Shown here piece by piece: positions 30,986 through 41,689 of a stretch of 64,000 nt of DNA. Each line of letters starts with the position of its first letter. Position 1 is the first letter of the stretch. A program made the translations under genes and the position numbers. Origin of the DNA: Lucinisca nassula (taxonomy: Eukaryota > Mollusca > Bivalvia > Lucinida > Lucinidae); contig OY757011.1 of the NCBI GenBank assembly GCA_963580285.1, positions 165,197,406-165,261,405 on the forward strand, written 5' to 3'. The notes below the pieces were generated by a model. The model was given only the letters and a program-made list of their open reading frames with translations, was not told where the DNA came from and ran no database searches.

Positions 30986-31054
30986 CCTTTTAAGACTACA
31001 ACGCAATGTTTTGAAAAGGTTCCCAATCACTGTCAGGCTCTAATATACACGTCT

Positions 31055-31303
31055 CACGTCTCCAAAAATGTTGGGTATGAGGATTGTTTAATTTCAAGCA
31101 AACTCACCTCTCCACAACAAATAGACACAAGGATTGAACTGAATTCGTTTATCAAATCAGTAAATTGTTTATATCACAAAAGCATATTTTAGGAAAATAC
31201 ACATTCAGGTATCACCTTTTCATAAACGTTGGGCATGAGGATTGTCTAATTTCGGGCAAACTCACCTCTCCGCAACAAATAGACATGAGGATAGACTGAA
31301 TTT
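31055..31303. repeat. Direct duplication, period ~162 bp
   Basis: ATGAGGATTGTTTAATTTC plus AAACTCACCTCTCCACAAC recurs at 31230-31300 with a few changes. Confidence 0.7.
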
Positions 31304-31358
31304 CGACACGGGATTGTTAAAAATGTCTCCGGTCTAATGGACTATATTTTTATAATAT

Positions 31359-31594
31359 GGGTCCCGTCAAGCGATTTTGGTACTTATCGCCTATGCGAGT
31401 AGCGAAGGTTCAGGCGAGCCTGCGCATCCGCGCAGTCTCGCAAGAACCTTCGCTGCTCGCTCATACAAGCAGTGAATTAAGAGGAACCTTCAGACAGAAA
31501 GCCATATACTTGGCCCCTCTGAATGGCTGGGCATGCGCAGTTAAAATCTGTCATGACGGAATGCTCGAAGACACAAATTCGCTTGGCGGGGCTC
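31359..31594 (+). mobile_element. Family G MITE
   Basis: GGGTCCCGTCAAGCGATTTT to CGCTTGGCGGGGCTC; ATAT duplicated at 31355-31358 and 31595-31598. Confidence 0.85.
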
Positions 31595-31687
31595 ATATGT
31601 GTTTTTTCATAAGGGATGAGATGCAATAACAAATACTGGCCAATCCCCGTCGCATGAGTTTTCCAGGACCTAATGGTTAAGAATAGC

Positions 31688-31900
31688 TTAACCCTTGTTC
31701 TGCTGAATATTCATATATGCCAAACCCACTACCGATTATCAACCAATCAGATTACTTGATGCAAATCATTGCAACATATTCACAATCTGAAAGACAAACA
31801 ATGTAGATCCTGATAAGATGGCTTCTTCAGAAGCCATCTGATCTGGATCTTCATTGTTTGGAAAATAAGGCATATCCGGGCTCAGCAGGACAAGGGTTAA
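31688..31900. mobile_element. Family T piggyBac-like MITE, third subfamily
   Basis: TTAACCCTTGTTCTGCTGAA and CAGCAGGACAAGGGTTAA are near-perfect TIRs. Hairpin ACAATGTAGATCCTG, GGCTTCTTCAGAAGCC, CTGGATCTTCATTGTTT. Sister to 58876-59074. Confidence 0.75.
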
Positions 31901-32226
31901 AACTTATAAATTACAAATATACATGAGCGACACATGTTTAATACCACGTGGTTCATATCCCCGGATTCACACCCCATTGTTTCTAAACCTGCTTAGTGGC
32001 AGATCTTTTACACAGCTTTTACCAAGAACTTATCCCATGCATTTCTATAGTCCCTTTATATCAAATCAGCCAGAAAACAGTGTAGGCTATCCACTTATTA
32101 CTGACAGAAGATAAGCTGTGAGTCGCGAAAATTAATTACTTCAGAACTTTGTCAGCTAAACAGAACTATTTCCAAGAAGTCAACAGGTTGTGATCATGCA
32201 ACAATTTTTCCACTATACGTGTGTCT
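31901..32226. other. No recognisable feature
   Basis: No gene or repeat recognised. Confidence 0.35.
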
Positions 32227-32230
32227 AATC

Positions 32231-32304
<74 letters not shown>
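32227..32304 (-). repeat. (CTAT)n microsatellite, 3' tail of a non-LTR element
   Basis: About 19 TCTA units; on the minus strand this (TAGA)n run follows the 3' UTR of the RT fragment to its right. Confidence 0.8.
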
Positions 32305-33005
32305 ATATAATCCTCAACCCTCTTCCGAGTGTTATTAGGATGGCTGCGCATGGTGTGTTAGTAAGAGAAGTAAAGTGTGATAGTGCAGATTTAAAAGAAT
32401 AAAAGAAAGGTGAGCATAGCTGAAAGATTTTGGGTGTTAGTAAGGAGAGTTTAAAAGCAGGATAAAAACAGTATTACCTTAAGGGAGGCTGTGGTTTATC
32501 GAACTGACCCTTAACTTGAAAGAGTCAAGATCAGAAACCAGGACGAGATCAGCTGGTAGCCTGTTCCAAAGAACAACCGACATAGGGAAAACTGAATAAT
32601 AATAATACGAGATAGAGGTGTGTATCTGCCTGTAAGCCAGAGAGTGGTGACGCGTGTTTGTCGTTAGGCGTTCGAACTGTGACGGAACTGGTATAGCGAC
32701 CAAACCGTAAACGATTTTATAAAACATTGTAAGGCGCGTATCATAGCGTCTGAGCTCAAGTGACCGCCTTCCAAGCTCACCCATCATGTCTGTAACACTG
32801 CTGTAGGGGGAGAAATCATTTGTGACCCAACGGGCTGCCCTACGCTGCAACATTTCAATCGTGTTGATATTTTCTTTTGCATAGGGGCTCCAAACGGCCG
32901 AGGCATATTCTACCTGTGGCCTAACCAAGGTGTTATATGCCAACGTTTTTATTTCCTGACTTTTTGTTTTAACATTTCTATTTACGATTCAGCATCCATA
33001 TGCAA
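32305..33005 (-). pseudogene. 5'-truncated non-LTR retrotransposon, C-terminal RT region
   Basis: The minus frame from about 33005 (one TGA near 32990) to TAA 32479 contains RNVKTKSQEIKTLAYNTLVRP, then EYASAVWSPYAKENINTIEM, QRRAARWVTNDF, YDTRLTMFYKIVYGLV and the end LWNRLPADLV...DSFKLRVS. This is the thumb/C-terminal part found after the RT core in CR1/Jockey/RTE-like elements of aquatic invertebrates. The RT core is absent, typical 5' truncation. 32305-32478 is its 3' UTR. Confidence 0.85.
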
Positions 33006-33009
33006 ATAT

Positions 33010-33440
33010 ATAATGCTAACATTTACTTTTTGTCGAAACAATGGTCTTTGTTTCGTTCTTGCACCAAAAAGGAAGATATCGATGTTGTGAGACGCGTTAG
33101 GCAATGAAGCACGCTTGGTTGTAGGACAGCATCAAAACGGCAAAACGAAGAACAATTTTAGAATGTGACACTCTCCTTAATATATTTAGCTGTGAACATG
33201 TATTAAATGCGTGAAATTTCTATACACTATTTTTCTTGTGTGACAATTGAAAATTAAAGAGTGAATCGATCAGGAACTGATATAGTCAGATCCCTAATTC
33301 TTCCCACAATATCACTAGGGAAAGAAGTAGAGGCGTGGAGGGAAACTGACGACACGTAAACTGAGTCAGCAGCTCTTTCCAAAACAAGTGGTGACTCAGA
33401 CTATCCAAAACTAATTAAATAGGAGCAATATAAATAATGA
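33010..33440. other. No recognisable feature
   Basis: Unique-looking sequence. Confidence 0.35.
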
Positions 33441-33441
33441 T

Positions 33442-33482
33442 TATGTGTGTGTGTGTGTGTGTGTGTGGGGGGGGGGGGGGAG
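33442..33482. repeat. (GT)n followed by poly-G
   Basis: About 13 GT units then about 14 G with one A. Confidence 0.9.
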
Positions 33483-33667
33483 GGCAGGATCACCAGCATG
33501 ACAACCATAAAACTGGAAGGACAAGCATAACTAAAAATGAACAACCAAAAACGGGAAGAAAGAATCGTAATCATCAACGTAACAACATTTATGATTAGGG
33601 AAAGAATCAGAAACACCAACACAAAACAAGAAGGAACCACAGCGAAAGCACAGCACGGATCATTACA

Positions 33668-33713
33668 GGGTCACTGATGAGGCTTTATTAGCCGAAACTA
33701 CGTTGTATGACCC
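33668..33713 (+). ncRNA. Type I hammerhead ribozyme
   Basis: GGGTCA-CTGATGA-GGC/TTTATTA/GCC-GAAA-CTACGTTG-TA-TGACCC. Stem I is a perfect 6 bp, all core bases are present, and predicted cleavage is after A33707. Stem III is minimal. Confidence 0.85.
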
Positions 33714-34051
33714 ATCTTCTTTCTTATGAATGTTTTCATTGCTCTTAAAGGAACTCATTTTTTTATTTTTATTTGCCTTCATTGCAGCTGGTGTTGTGCC
33801 GTGTGGCGGCCGTAAAACGTCTCCCCGTACATCAACCATAGTGCAGTTTATATTTTACTTTTGGTCCTTTGAGATCAGTGTGAATTTTCTGAGAAATCGG
33901 AAATATATTATTGGTTTAGACTCATATTCTAGACAGGTTTTTAATTATTTCGACCCCATTTTGATTTATATCAGTCTTTGAATCGACTGCCTATTCGAAA
34001 TTCGCAAAATTGCAGTATGTTTCCTCTGGCTTTCTTTGCCGGATCATTACA

Positions 34052-34097
34052 GGGTCACTGATGAGGCTTTATTAGCCGAAACTACGTAGTATGACCC
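34052..34097 (+). ncRNA. Type I hammerhead ribozyme
   Basis: Same as the upstream one except stem III is the palindrome CTACGTAG; predicted cleavage after A34091. Confidence 0.85.
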
Positions 34098-34189
34098 ATC
34101 TTCTTTCTTATGAATGTTTTCATTGCTCTTAAAGGAACTCATTTTTTGATTTTTATTGGTATGGTCAGTAAAAATACTGGTGGGTTTAA

Positions 34190-34330
34190 GTTAATATTAC
34201 GGGATTCCATCCCTCACCCTCACTTTCACTGTGGTTCAAACAAGTATTTGTTTGGAACGCGTGAAGGCTTTCCAACTCATCAGTGAATCAACTCGGTAAA
34301 CAAAGAAATCACAATTAAAGCCACGAGGAC
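34190..34330 (-). repeat. R0.7 fragment
   Basis: GCGTGAAGGCTTTCCAACTC, ATCAGTGAATCAA and ACTTTCACTGTGGTTC resemble the inverse of R0.7. Confidence 0.4.
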
Positions 34331-34353
34331 TCGACAGTAAAATGCGCTGAGCA

Positions 34354-35250
34354 AATAATGCGTACCTATACAAATTTAGTGACACAGAGGCCTTTCTGAT
34401 ATTTAATCTTCATCAGTGTGTCTAAACCCCAAAGTTTTGAAACCGAAATGGATGACGGACAAGACCCGACAAACACAGAACATCCCCCTCCGAGCACACA
34501 CCGATCGACGTAGCTCATGAGACAAGACAGGTCAACTGGAGGCATCAGGCAAGAGACGCCTACCAGGGAAATTATAGGCGTCCCCTACCGAGCCAACATA
34601 AGCAATCATGGCCCACACTCCACGGAAGTCTCGGGCATCAGGAAGGAGATGCCCAAAGTAGCGAGACTTGCAAAATGTATAATATTACAGAAAAGTGGCA
34701 ACCGAATCCGCTAAGATACATGTCTCACCTGACAAGTCAGTCTTAGTTTTAGAAAAATAAGAAATTTATACTGCAAAAATTAAAAATGTAAATATAGTTA
34801 TTTAAATCAGTACTTGAGTACTGACGTCAACACCGAAGTATCAACCTCAGCACTGAGGAACTGATACTGAGCTGATGATAACCTCGGGGACGAACGAATC
34901 ATCCACCAGCAGAGATACCGACCCAGTGGTTGCAATTAATGCGTAACTATACCAAATTTAGTGACACAGAGGCCTTTCTGATATTTAATCTTCGTCAGTG
35001 TGTCTAAACCCCAAAGTTTTGAAACCGAAACGGATGACGGACAAGACCCGGCAAACACAGCACATCCCCCTCCGAGCACACACCGACCGACGTAGCTCAT
35101 GAGACAGGTCAACTGGAGGCATCATGCAAGAGACGCCTACCAGGGAACTTATAGGCGTCCCCACCGAGCCAACATCAGCACACATGGCCCACACTCCACG
35201 GAAGGCCCGGGCATCAGGCAGGAGATGCCCAAAGTAGCGAGACTTACCTA
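34354..35250. repeat. LTR-like direct repeats (~320 and ~315 bp) with hammerhead-like core
   Basis: 34354-34680 and 34935-35250 are ~95% alike (AATTTAGTGACACAGAGGCC ... GCCCAAAGTAGCGAGACTT) and separated by ~255 bp. Each carries on the minus strand a GACACA-CTGANGA-...-GAAA-...-TGTGTC arrangement. No coding capacity. Confidence 0.65.
34381..34422 (-). ncRNA. Hammerhead-like motif (candidate)
   Basis: GACACA-CTGATGA-AGATTAAATATCA-GAAA-GGCCTC-TGTGTC: 6-bp stem I, full CUGANGA and GAAA boxes and a CUC cleavage site. But the first stem II pair is A-A and stem III (GGCC) has no loop. A second copy at 34963-35004 reads CTGACGA, allowed at the variable position. Confidence 0.35.
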
Positions 35251-35443
35251 ACTAAAAAAGGAGCAACACACACAATGGGGGAAAGAATCTGAATCTTCAA
35301 CATGACACACATTAAACTGGAAGGACTAATATAACTAAAAATGAAGGTTGCGCATATGAGTCTCAGTTCGCTGATCGCGTCACAGAGAAAGGCAATAACT
35401 CTTGTCGTCTCTTGTTGTTTTGTAAGCTTTGTCATGCGCTGGC

Positions 35444-35586
<143 letters not shown>

Positions 35587-35589
35587 TCT

Positions 35590-35992
35590 AATTTTGAAGA
35601 CGTACTTAAGTTATGATAGATGACAGAATGATTTTTCATAAGGTGTAGTAGTTTGTGTTTAAATGGAACATTATTTTGATTAATTGAATTAACCTTTATG
35701 TACAAGCAAAACCACAAGAAGAAACGAATAAAATAGTATTTACTACAGAGATATATTTAATGTATAACCTTTATTTAACCACATTATTTTTCACATCAAA
35801 TGCATTGAGTGATAGATATTGTCTAGGAAATGCTTAACGTTGAATAATCACCCTGTCTCCGCGAATTGGTCAGAGACAATTGATAGCATTTCACTCCATC
35901 AATTTCAATATTTCTTACATACAGACTACCTACCATGGCCAAGTGCAGTGAAAATTCTTAGTTCCTCGTTTGTAAGACGGATTCGTTGAACA
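35590..35992. other. No recognisable feature
   Basis: AT-rich unique-looking sequence. Confidence 0.35.
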
Positions 35993-36190
35993 GATGAAAA
36001 CACGCCTATTCCAATACAGTGTAAATTTGACGACCGAGAAGACGATTATTTCGGATGAAAAATTGTGATTTTTGTTCTTATTTCTGCTCAAAATATAGAT
36101 TGAGGGTACACAGATAAGGCGGTTCTAACAAGTAACCAACAGTTTATATTTTAGAGCAGAAATAAGAAAAATAAGGTTTTCCCAGTTAAA
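35993..36190 (-). repeat. Family P type A MITE, truncated
   Basis: GATGAAAACACGCCTATTCC start; most of one palindrome arm deleted (GGTACACAGATAAGGCGGTT). Confidence 0.65.
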
Positions 36191-36447
36191 AATTACAAAT
36201 ACAAGCGACTCTCGTTGTCTCAAACTTCAAGGGACTGGAATTGTTTAGGCATAGAGAGAAAATTAGTTTAAATCTAACAAATAGCAAAACTGAAATATTG
36301 TTCAAAATTAGTTTGAGATATCAGTATCTGGGATAACGATAGAAAACTGTACTTTAGAAGAAAGTTCACAGCATTTTAAACCAGAGAAAACGATCGTTAG
36401 GGTTAGGGTATAAACCCCTATAAATGCCTATCGAACCAGAACCAGAA

Positions 36448-36560
36448 CATTATTTTACTTATTTCTGTTTACAAGACGCATGGTAGGACCCCAATGAGGC
36501 GGTCCTAACGAAGACCCATAATCTATGTTTGGTGTATAAATAAGAAAAATATATCGCAAA
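36448..36560. repeat. Family P core fragment
   Basis: TAGGACCCCAATGAGGCGGTCCTAAC is the divergent centre (first 20 bases shown as TAGGACCCCAATGAGGCGGT). Confidence 0.55.
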
Positions 36561-36573
36561 TGTTCATCACTAT

Positions 36574-37385
36574 CTTGCACACCAGACAAGGAAATCCGCG
36601 ATTTTACCCTAGGATAGAAATTACAGTGTTCGACCCCAAATCGAATATAATCGCTTGTTTGATAAATGCAATATTTGATTACGACCTTGTGTGCGCCGTC
36701 GTTAAGGTTGACGTCATGCATGATCCGTGACGTCATTTTACATTGCTGCAGTGTCAACACAATATGGCGGACGTTGGTAACCTAAGTGACTGCAGCATTG
36801 AAATTCTGCGCTAAGAAATGGAAGATATGCAAGTAAAAGAAACCAATATGGATTTGAGGGGTGGACAGAAAAATCCAAGCCTCGTGATGCCGGACAGTGA
36901 CCCTTGGGACGGATTTTTCCATCCACCCCTCACACCCATATAAGATTCTTAAATTCTTGCACACCAGACAAGGTAATCCATGATTTTATCCTGGGATAGA
37001 ATTTATGTTCTGACCCTGGTGTTCCGACCCAAAATCGAATATAATCGCGAGTTTGATAAATGCACTGGTTGATTACGACCTCGTATGTGTTGTCGTAAAG
37101 GTTGACGTCACAGCACGTTACGTGACGTCAGTAAACATTTCTACAGTGTCATCACAATATGGCGGATGTCGGTACTCAAAGTGACTGCAGCATTAATAAT
37201 CCGCGGAAAGAAACGGTATGCAAAAAAAAAAAGAATCCTATATGGGTGTGAAGGGTGGATAGAAAAATCCGTCCTTCGGGATCACTGTCCGGCATCACTC
37301 GGCAAGCCTCGTGATGCCGGACAGTGACCCTTGGGACGGCTTTTTCCTTCCACCCCTCACACCAATACAAGATTCTTATAGTGTC
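36574..37385. repeat. Tandem duplication (382 bp) with paired CRE palindromes
   Basis: CTTGCACACCAGACAAGG starts both copies (36574, 36956). Each has two TGACGTCA palindromes (36709-36716 and 36728-36735; 37103-37110 and 37123-37130), then AATATGGCGG (36761; 37156), then an inverted repeat with ATGCCGGACAGTGACCCTTG. Copies differ by about 15%, yet the TGACGTCA sites are intact in both. Confidence 0.75.
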
Positions 37386-37389
37386 ACAT

Positions 37390-38120
37390 GGATTGTGTTG
37401 GCACAAAACTAAGGACATCCCAAGCATTCCTGTAACTATAAAATGACATAATATTACATGGGTGTGCTATTCTTGAAATAATGCAGCTGCTGCATTGCGA
37501 TCGCAAACATAATTTTCATTCCATTCTAACAAATTGTATCTGCGGGGTTCCAGGATATGAGTTATTTTAGTATCCAACGCGGGCGACAGCGAACTCTGCG
37601 GGGAAAATATAACAACACAGAAATGCCAAAAACAAATAATGGCACAATTATAATACAGTATATTATAATACAAATGCCAAATTCTTCATTCAACCCCTGT
37701 AATTTGTAGGAAAATGCTTTATTATAGAGTTATATAATTATAAGTACTAATCATAAGTCGCCATGTTGCTTGTTTTTAAAGAACTGTTTTGTTTAGCGGA
37801 GAATAATGACTTCCTCATCATTGTTCAATAAAAGGTCAATAATAGCAGTTGTTAGAGATACGGTGTCGCCACAGTGACAGAAATTGAATTTCTCTGGCAG
37901 AAATTACCAAACAGATAGATGGATACACGACTTCCTTCGTTATAAGGATGCATTTATCTTCTTGGAAGAATTTGACTTCTTCTATGGAGGACGTATTGAG
38001 CCAAATGTGTAATTCCAGCCTTAACGTATATTTGTCAAGACCTTGGGCGACAGAAAAAAAACATGTTCTGGGTGCGGCTGAGCAATGTATTGCAAGCTTA
38101 ACGAACCCGTTAGTGGTTAG
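37390..38120. other. No recognisable feature
   Basis: Short open frames only; none with a domain. Confidence 0.35.
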
Positions 38121-38124
38121 AACA

Positions 38125-38373
38125 TTAACCCATAAAACGCCAATCACGACAATTGTCGTCTGCTTTGACGTCTGCCGGTTACTTGAAAAGTCATTTTTTT
38201 TGGCAAACAGTGAGGACCCAGATCAGACTGCTCCTTGAGGAGCAGTCTGATCTGGGACCACACAGTTTGCCTGTATGCAAAAATATCTTTAAAACGTTTG
38301 CAAGAAATCTCAGCAAGCGACATAAGCAGACGACATTTTCAGATGGCGTTTTTCTCGGCGTCATAAGGGTTAA
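38125..38373. mobile_element. Family T piggyBac-like MITE, fourth subfamily
   Basis: TTAACCCATAAAACGCCAA / GGCGTCATAAGGGTTAA ends; hairpin GGCAAACAGTGAGGACCCAG, ATCAGACTGCTCC and inverse. Confidence 0.75.
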
Positions 38374-38379
38374 ATGTTC

Positions 38380-39185
38380 TAACAAATGCAAAAAGGTGAA
38401 GACAATGATCAGAAATAGATACAATTACCTTACACAATATATTATACAATGCTATATTTGCTAAATAAATGTGAACTGCTTCTGCATTGCATAAGCTAAC
38501 TTTTGTTTTCTTCAAAAATATTTACCATAATATCATATACTAATGGAATCTTCCGCCTAGTAAGATTGTAGTGGTAAATTGTCAGGTCTGTTTTGTTTGT
38601 GATAAGTTTAACAAAAACGTATATCCTTTAAGTAAACAGTTTAGAACCAGGGCGTGGCGACTGATCTGGTTCTAGGACGCTAGGCAAATCCCCCATGAGT
38701 TTTTTTTTTTTTTTACAAGATTGCGGTAAAAACGGATAGAAACAACAACCAAAATAGACGTACGGCAAAAACAATGCACCCATTTCTGTGTGAATACCAT
38801 CGGCTACTGCAAGTTACACAGCGGAAAAAGTTTTCCTTTATACGGGCGCGTGATATAGGATAGGTTGTAGATTGGGCTGCGCTTTACAGTCAGGCAAATG
38901 AATATGCCGGAATACCCCATTACATTCATGACCGAAAGAAATGACACGCAATGTGAAAACATAGAACGTTTTTGCATTTTCATATCCTGCCGATTACTGT
39001 CACTTTCAGATCATATGGCGTGTTTTCAAATTCCATGCTGTACGAACTTTGGCAAAGAGTATGTAACAAAATTTAGCAGAGGTTGGTTTGCCAGTGACCT
39101 TTTGCCATCATATCGAATTTAACTATGATTACTTCATCCTAGACATATACTTTCTCTTCTCTACCTTTCTTTTTACACTCTAAAT
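38380..39185. other. No recognisable feature
   Basis: Includes a T13 run at 38700; no gene recognised. Confidence 0.35.
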
Positions 39186-39421
39186 GGGCCCCGTCAAGCG
39201 ATTTTGGTACTTATCGCCTATGCGAGCAGTGAAGGTTCAGGCGAGCCTGCGCTTCCGCGCAAGCTCGCCAGGACCTTCGCTGCTCGCTCATACAAGCAGT
39301 GAATCAAAAGGAACCTTCAGACAGAAAGCCATATCCTCGGCCCCTCTGAATGGCTGGGCATGCGCAGTTAAAATTTGTCATGACGGAATGCTCGAAGACA
39401 CAAATTCGCTTGGCGGTGCTC
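39186..39421 (+). mobile_element. Family G MITE
   Basis: AAAT duplicated at 39182-39185 and 39422-39425. Confidence 0.85.
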
Positions 39422-39518
39422 AAATGTAAATCAAGTTTAGTTTTGCCTGAAAAAGGTTAAGCTACAGTAAAAATACCCGGTGGACTTACAGACTTGTCTA
39501 TTAGTCTGTTAAAATACG

Positions 39519-39860
39519 ATGAAAAGGTTTACTGGTGCTCATCGGGGCTTTGTGAAATGGATTGGGCTGCATGGTGCTTCCACGCAGAGCTAAAACCGAC
39601 CACACATGAGTACTGGTAAACCGCATAGGGGGTCTAAGAGCCAGTCCTGACAGAGTGGTGTGATCGGACTGTCCATGCATATGAACCCTATTCGTTTTAT
39701 TGGGCAACATGGCTTGAGATGTATATATATATATATATATCTATAGTGTGTCGACGGTAACGTTTAACCTCAAATAAACATGTTTACTTGTATAATGAAT
39801 ATGCCTACTTCACCCAGTATTTGTACCTATACAGTGTTGACTGGGACATTAAACCTCAAA
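39519..39860 (-). repeat. Family V SINE-like repeat and tails
   Basis: GGTTTACTGGTGCTCATCGG, CCACGCAGAGCTAAAACCGA and TGAGTACTGGTAAACCGC. It is followed by two tail-like pieces (AACGTTTAACCTCAAATAAA near 39760, and TTAAACCTCAAATCAAAC near 39850) and a short (AT)n. Confidence 0.5.
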
Positions 39861-39869
39861 TCAAACAAA

Positions 39870-40270
39870 CAAACACAATCTTGAGAATTTCGACTCACCC
39901 GTAAATAACGGGTACAAGGATAAACCGTTCGTATTCGCCCATCGAAGTTTGCTTGAGTTTCTGAAAAACAAAACAAAAAAATCAAAAATGTATTTTTGTA
40001 TTTATTTAACATTTCTAGGTAGAATTGGTCAAAAAAAATGCAAAATTATAAACTTTGATTTTTTTTGCTTTAAGCATATCAGTCAGCACCCTCTGTGGGA
40101 ACATTGATATGTTCAGGTAAAAACATCAATATTTTAATTATCAGTGGACTCATTTTTTCTTTATACAAAAAATGTCTCCTTCTAGCCATATTTTTTAACA
40201 GAGCCATCAGATATTAAAGGACTAGCCAACAGAATATGAATCAGACTTGTACAAAGACATATGATTAAAA
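39870..40270. other. No recognisable feature
   Basis: AT-rich unique-looking sequence. Confidence 0.35.
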
Positions 40271-40273
40271 TTA

Positions 40274-40275
<2 letters not shown>

Positions 40276-40310
<35 letters not shown>

Positions 40311-40311
40311 G
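40276..40311 (+). repeat. (AAT)n microsatellite
   Basis: About 12 units. Confidence 0.95.
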
Positions 40312-40397
40312 TAATGTTTAAAGGTCTGGGGCCAGTCAAGAGCAACACCCATACCATAGGAGTATCCATCGAAATCCAGGTTTGGTGTGGAACTGTG

Positions 40398-40550
40398 TGT
40401 GTGAATTCGGGTTTAACGTCGCTTTCAACAATTTTTCAGTCATATCACGACGGTGTCTGGTTGCGACAGCCGACAATGTGAAAAAGCTTCCGATGTTTTG
40501 TGCCAAAGCGGTCTTTCCTTGGCAGTTGCTTATATGTTGACTGGATCTAT
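40398..40550 (+). repeat. Mollusc-type GTTTAACGTCGCTTTC repeat
   Basis: GGGTTTAACGTCGCTTTCAA, TTTTTCAGTCATATCACGAC and GGTGTCTGG form a relative of family V. Confidence 0.5.
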
Positions 40551-40680
40551 GAATAGAATAGAATAGAATATAATTTTATTCACAATCATGGGCCACAACA
40601 TGGCAGCATATTAATCACAATTAATTTTAGAATAATAATAATAATAATATTAATAACAATAATAATAATAATATAACAAC
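40551..40680 (-). repeat. Probable non-LTR 3' tail
   Basis: (GAATA)n at 40551-40575 and ATAATTTTATTCACAATCAT...GGCCACAACATGG read in reverse as a 3' UTR ending in a pentamer repeat; no coding part remains. Confidence 0.4.
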
Positions 40681-40840
40681 TCTAAAATAAACTCTGCAAA
40701 CATTGTAGAACAACTAAAGCTTGGTTCTGATTTGCCAAAAACAATTAAATAAAGCACAAGTTAAGTACAGCATCTAACCACTGGGATACGAGCAGGCAAA
40801 CAATGCTAACCACGACAATTGACAACACAATGTGGCAACT

Positions 40841-41076
40841 GAGCCCCGCCAAGCGAATTTGTGTCTTCGAGCATTCCGCCATGACAAATTTTAACTGCGC
40901 ATGCCCAGCCATTCAGAGGGGCCAGGGATATGGCTTTCTGTCTGAAGGTTCCTCTTGATTCACTGCTTGTATGAGCGAGCAGCGAAGGTTCTGGCGAGAC
41001 TGCGCGGATGCGCAGGCTCGCCTGAACCTTCGCTGCACGCATAGGCGATAAGTACTAAAATCGCTTGACGGGGCCC
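40841..41076 (-). mobile_element. Family G MITE
   Basis: AACT duplicated at 40837-40840 and 41077-41080. Confidence 0.88.
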
Positions 41077-41088
41077 AACTAATCATGA

Positions 41089-41116
41089 CCCCCCCCCCCC
41101 CCCCCCCCCCCCCCCC
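41089..41116. repeat. Poly-C run of 28
   Basis: Uninterrupted C. Confidence 0.95.
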
Positions 41117-41276
41117 TGTGTTGTTGTACATCCTGTTTTGTTTGTGTGTGCTCCTGACAAAAAATTTATTCCCTTCATACGAGATGACTGTTTTCACTGT
41201 TCATGGCCCTTTCTGATTAACATTTTCTTTCATTTTTGGTCTATTGTTTGTCCAAGTTCACATCCAAATGACTTTA

Positions 41277-41555
41277 CATTACGATAACACACCCGTACGA
41301 CATAGTGCATTTTTCACATCTCCAAAATGGATACTTTTCTGATAAAAATCTGTCATATTTTTCTTATAAATGCTCATAACATAGGTTGTGTGTGCTCGTT
41401 AGAACCGCCTCATTGAGGCGGTTCTAACGAGTACCCACAACATATGTATTGGAGCAGAAATGAGAAAAATAATGAAGATCCCCGTAAACCCCAGTTTTCT
41501 CTATATAAAGTGGGGTTTATGGGGGTCTTTATTTCACGGACTTGTTCACGTGATG
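41277..41555 (+). mobile_element. Family P type B MITE
   Basis: CATTACGATAACACACCCGT to CGGACTTGTTCACGTGATG; near-consensus. Confidence 0.85.
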
Positions 41556-41569
41556 TTACATACAGTGAA

Positions 41570-41680
41570 CTTCCTATGAGGAATGTTCAAAAGTGGTGTT
41601 TTAGTGAATAGGACTCCTTTAGGACTGTTCAAACGTAGTCTTTTAGACCACTTTTGAACAGACGCAAAGGTGGCCCTTTA
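41570..41680. repeat. Family U MITE fragment
   Basis: TGTTCAAAAGTGGTG, GACTGTTCAAACGTAGTC and AGACCACTTTTGAACAGACG. Confidence 0.55.
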
Positions 41681-41689
41681 CAAGAGGAC

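Larger units (their letters stand above)
33656..34160 (+). mobile_element. Retrozyme-like element, 384-bp period, two hammerheads
   Basis: CGGATCATTACAGGGTCACT recurs 384 bp apart (hammerheads at 33668 and 34052). A full monomer lies between them and ~65 bp of a second follows. The body shares CATTGCAGCTGGTGTTG and GGCCGTAAAACG with the 241-bp units at the window start. No protein: a mobile small-RNA element dependent on foreign RT, by family knowledge. Confidence 0.8.

Noticed and set aside
36391..36410. Interstitial telomere repeat
   Set aside because: Only two TTAGGG units; not beyond chance.
38898..39122. Small protein-coding gene
   Set aside because: Short frame without domain, splice or transcript signals; likely chance.
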